From Streptomyces sp. F001 (GTDB lineage Bacteria > Actinomycetota > Actinomycetes > Streptomycetales > Streptomycetaceae), in assembly GCF_004187715.1 (NCBI RefSeq), contig NZ_QZWF01000007.1, positions 1 through 64,000 of the forward strand: DNA of 64,000 nucleotides, given 5' to 3'. Every line of letters starts with the position of its first letter. The first letter of the stretch is position 1. A program made the translations under genes and the position numbers. Shown in pieces: positions 63,040 through 64,000 of this stretch. The notes under the pieces were generated by a model. It was not told the origin of the DNA, made no database searches, and saw only the letters and a list, made by a program, of their open reading frames with translations.

Positions 63040-63666
63040 ATGAGTCACACCCTCGGCCTGCGGCAGGCGCAGAAGCAGAAGACCCGACAGGCGCTGCTGG
63101 AAGCGGCGTTGGAGCTGCTGGAGGGCCAGAGCCTGAGCAGCCTGGGTCTGCGCGAGGTCACCCGTGCCGTCGGGGTCGCCCCGACCGCCTTCTACCGGCA
63201 CTTCCGCTCCACCGAGGACCTCGGCGTGGCGCTGGTGGAGGAGGCACTGGGCAGTCTGCACCCGATGATCCGCACGATCGTGTCAACGGCGGGCGACAGC
63301 GACGAACGCATCACGCGCGCCGTGGAGTTGATCGCCCGTCACGTGGACGCGTACCCCTCCCACGTCCGTTTCATCGCCCGCGAGCAGCACGGCGGGGTCC
63401 GGCCGGTGCGGGAGGCCATCCGGAACGAACTGGCCCGGTTCACCGAGGAGGTGAAGGCGGCGCTGGTCACCGACCCCATGGCCGAAGGCTGGAGCGACGA
63501 CGATCTGCTGATGCTCGCGGGCCTGTACGTCGACCAGATGCTCATCGCGGCCTCGCTCTTCCTCGAGGCCCTGGAGGGTCCCGAGGAGGAACGGCAGCGC
63601 GTCACCCGGCTCGCCGCCCGCCGACTGCGGCTGATCAGCATCGGCCGCGCACACTGGCTGGACTGA
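63040..63666 (+). CDS. TetR-family regulator
   Basis: 208 residues. The helix-turn-helix spans about residues 14-56 (TRQALLEAALELLEGQSLSS, then REVTRAVGVAPTAFYRHFRS). The overall layout (LGLREVTRAVGVAPTAFYRHF, later FIAREQHGGVRPVREAIRNE) resembles the FabR-like group that senses acyl-CoA, an uncertain hint. Divergent from two small membrane-protein genes. An acyl-CoA thioesterase-like gene lies convergently downstream. Confidence 0.85.
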   Translation: MSHTLGLRQAQKQKTRQALLEAALELLEGQSLSSLGLREVTRAVGVAPTAFYRHFRSTEDLGVALVEEALGSLHPMIRTIVSTAGDSDERITRAVELIARHVDAYPSHVRFIAREQHGGVRPVREAIRNELARFTEEVKAALVTDPMAEGWSDDDLLMLAGLYVDQMLIAASLFLEALEGPEEERQRVTRLAARRLRLISIGRAHWLD

Positions 63667-63669
63667 CGG

Positions 63670-63687
63670 CCGGACGGACCCGTCCGG
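63670..63687 (+). terminator. hairpin after tetR
   Basis: CCGGACG and CGTCCGG form a 7-bp stem around GACC, 3 bases past the tetR stop. Confidence 0.5.
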
Positions 63688-63738
63688 GATCGGGGTCAGC
63701 CCTGCCGGCTTGCCCCGAACAGGACCCCGCGGACCCCG

Positions 63739-64000
63739 TCAGCCGAGCCGGACCCGCGCCAGCTGCCGGGACTGGGCGACCAGCCGGTCCGCGCTGTCCC
63801 AGACCTCGGCGTCCTCCTCGAGGAAACCGCCGGCGAGGTTGCGGGTGGTGATGGACACCCGGAGGGGGCCCGGCGCCGGGCGGCACCGTATGTGCACGGT
63901 CAGTTCGACCGTCGGCACCCAGCCGGAGATACCGAGTTCGAAGGCGGTGGGCGGCAGCGCGTCCACCGCCAGAAGCAGCGAGAAGGGGTCGGCGTCCCGG
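63739..64000 (-). CDS. TesB-like acyl-CoA thioesterase, C-terminal part (cut by window edge)
   Basis: The frame enters from the right edge. The visible 87 residues read DPFSLLLAVDALPPTAFELG, GWVPTVELTVHIRCRPAPGP, TRNLAGGFLEEDAEVWDSAD and RLVAQSRQLARV. This is the second hot-dog domain of TesB-type thioesterases: D-A-L-P-P, P-T-V-E-L-T-V-H-x-R, then G-x-x-x-E-D/E and S-R-Q-L-A. The start lies outside the window. Convergent with the tetR gene. Confidence 0.82.
   Translation of the reverse strand, partial: RDADPFSLLLAVDALPPTAFELGISGWVPTVELTVHIRCRPAPGPLRVSITTRNLAGGFLEEDAEVWDSADRLVAQSRQLARVRLG

Overview
This is a window from a Streptomyces chromosome. The evidence is very high GC, strong third-position GC bias, GTG and TTG starts, Tat and lipoprotein exports, LAL-type and TetR-type regulators, and a gene order that I recall as close to the leuB-ilvE / ilvBNC / gatCAB / ligA / mnmA region of Streptomyces coelicolor. 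The synteny is recollection and was not computed. The window is ordinary chromosome with a few accessory insertions. I see no rRNA, tRNA, CRISPR array, insertion sequence or prophage.

Layout. 1-7.2 kb: the start of a urease gamma gene (cut by the left edge), ilvE and leuB, a Tat-exported purple-acid-phosphatase-like lipoprotein, an AAC(2')-type acetyltransferase, a RimJ/RimL-type acetyltransferase and an alpha/beta hydrolase. 7.2-11.2 kb: a proline catabolism unit (proline dehydrogenase and P5C dehydrogenase) divergent from a PucR/PutR-like activator. 11.2-16.2 kb: a four-gene peptide/nickel-family ABC importer with a fused permease, whose promoter overlaps a Zur-like box; this looks like a zinc or metallophore importer. 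16.1-18.4 kb: a TetR repressor divergent from a 14-helix drug exporter. 18.4-24.0 kb: serA and the ilvBNC operon, preceded by a leader peptide rich in branched-chain residues and an attenuator. 24.0-31.1 kb: a membrane PAS-GGDEF-EAL protein with a degenerate EAL domain, a 2-hydroxyacid dehydrogenase, a frameshifted aldo/keto reductase, a PQQ-type sugar dehydrogenase and a small conserved protein. 31.1-34.4 kb: a large LAL (AAA-LuxR) regulator and a small basic protein.

34.6-42.8 kb: a second complete peptide-type ABC importer, divergent from a 2-hydroxyacid dehydrogenase and a 5-dehydro-4-deoxyglucarate dehydratase. The remnant of another hydroxyacid dehydrogenase lies between them. I read this as a sugar-acid uptake and catabolism module. 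42.8-47.8 kb: membrane proteins, an acetyltransferase, an MmpL-family transporter and a methyltransferase. 47.9-57.2 kb: the gatC-gatA-(small gene)-gatB tRNA amidotransferase operon, a second GGDEF-EAL protein (RmdB type), ligA and a short MetE-like protein. 57.3-64 kb: an SDR, a DUF427 protein, a hydrolase, mnmA, a Tat-type amidase, a cysteine desulfurase, two small membrane proteins, a TetR regulator with paired operator-like repeats, and an edge-truncated thioesterase.

How the genes fit together: leuB, ilvE and ilvBNC supply branched-chain amino acid synthesis, and serA feeds serine synthesis. The two GGDEF-EAL proteins belong to cyclic di-GMP signalling. The cysteine desulfurase can give MnmA sulfur for tRNA 2-thiouridine. 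The two importers with their own regulatory sites are the most likely accessory parts. Starts were chosen from ribosome binding sites, overlaps and family length; several of them differ from the longest open frame.
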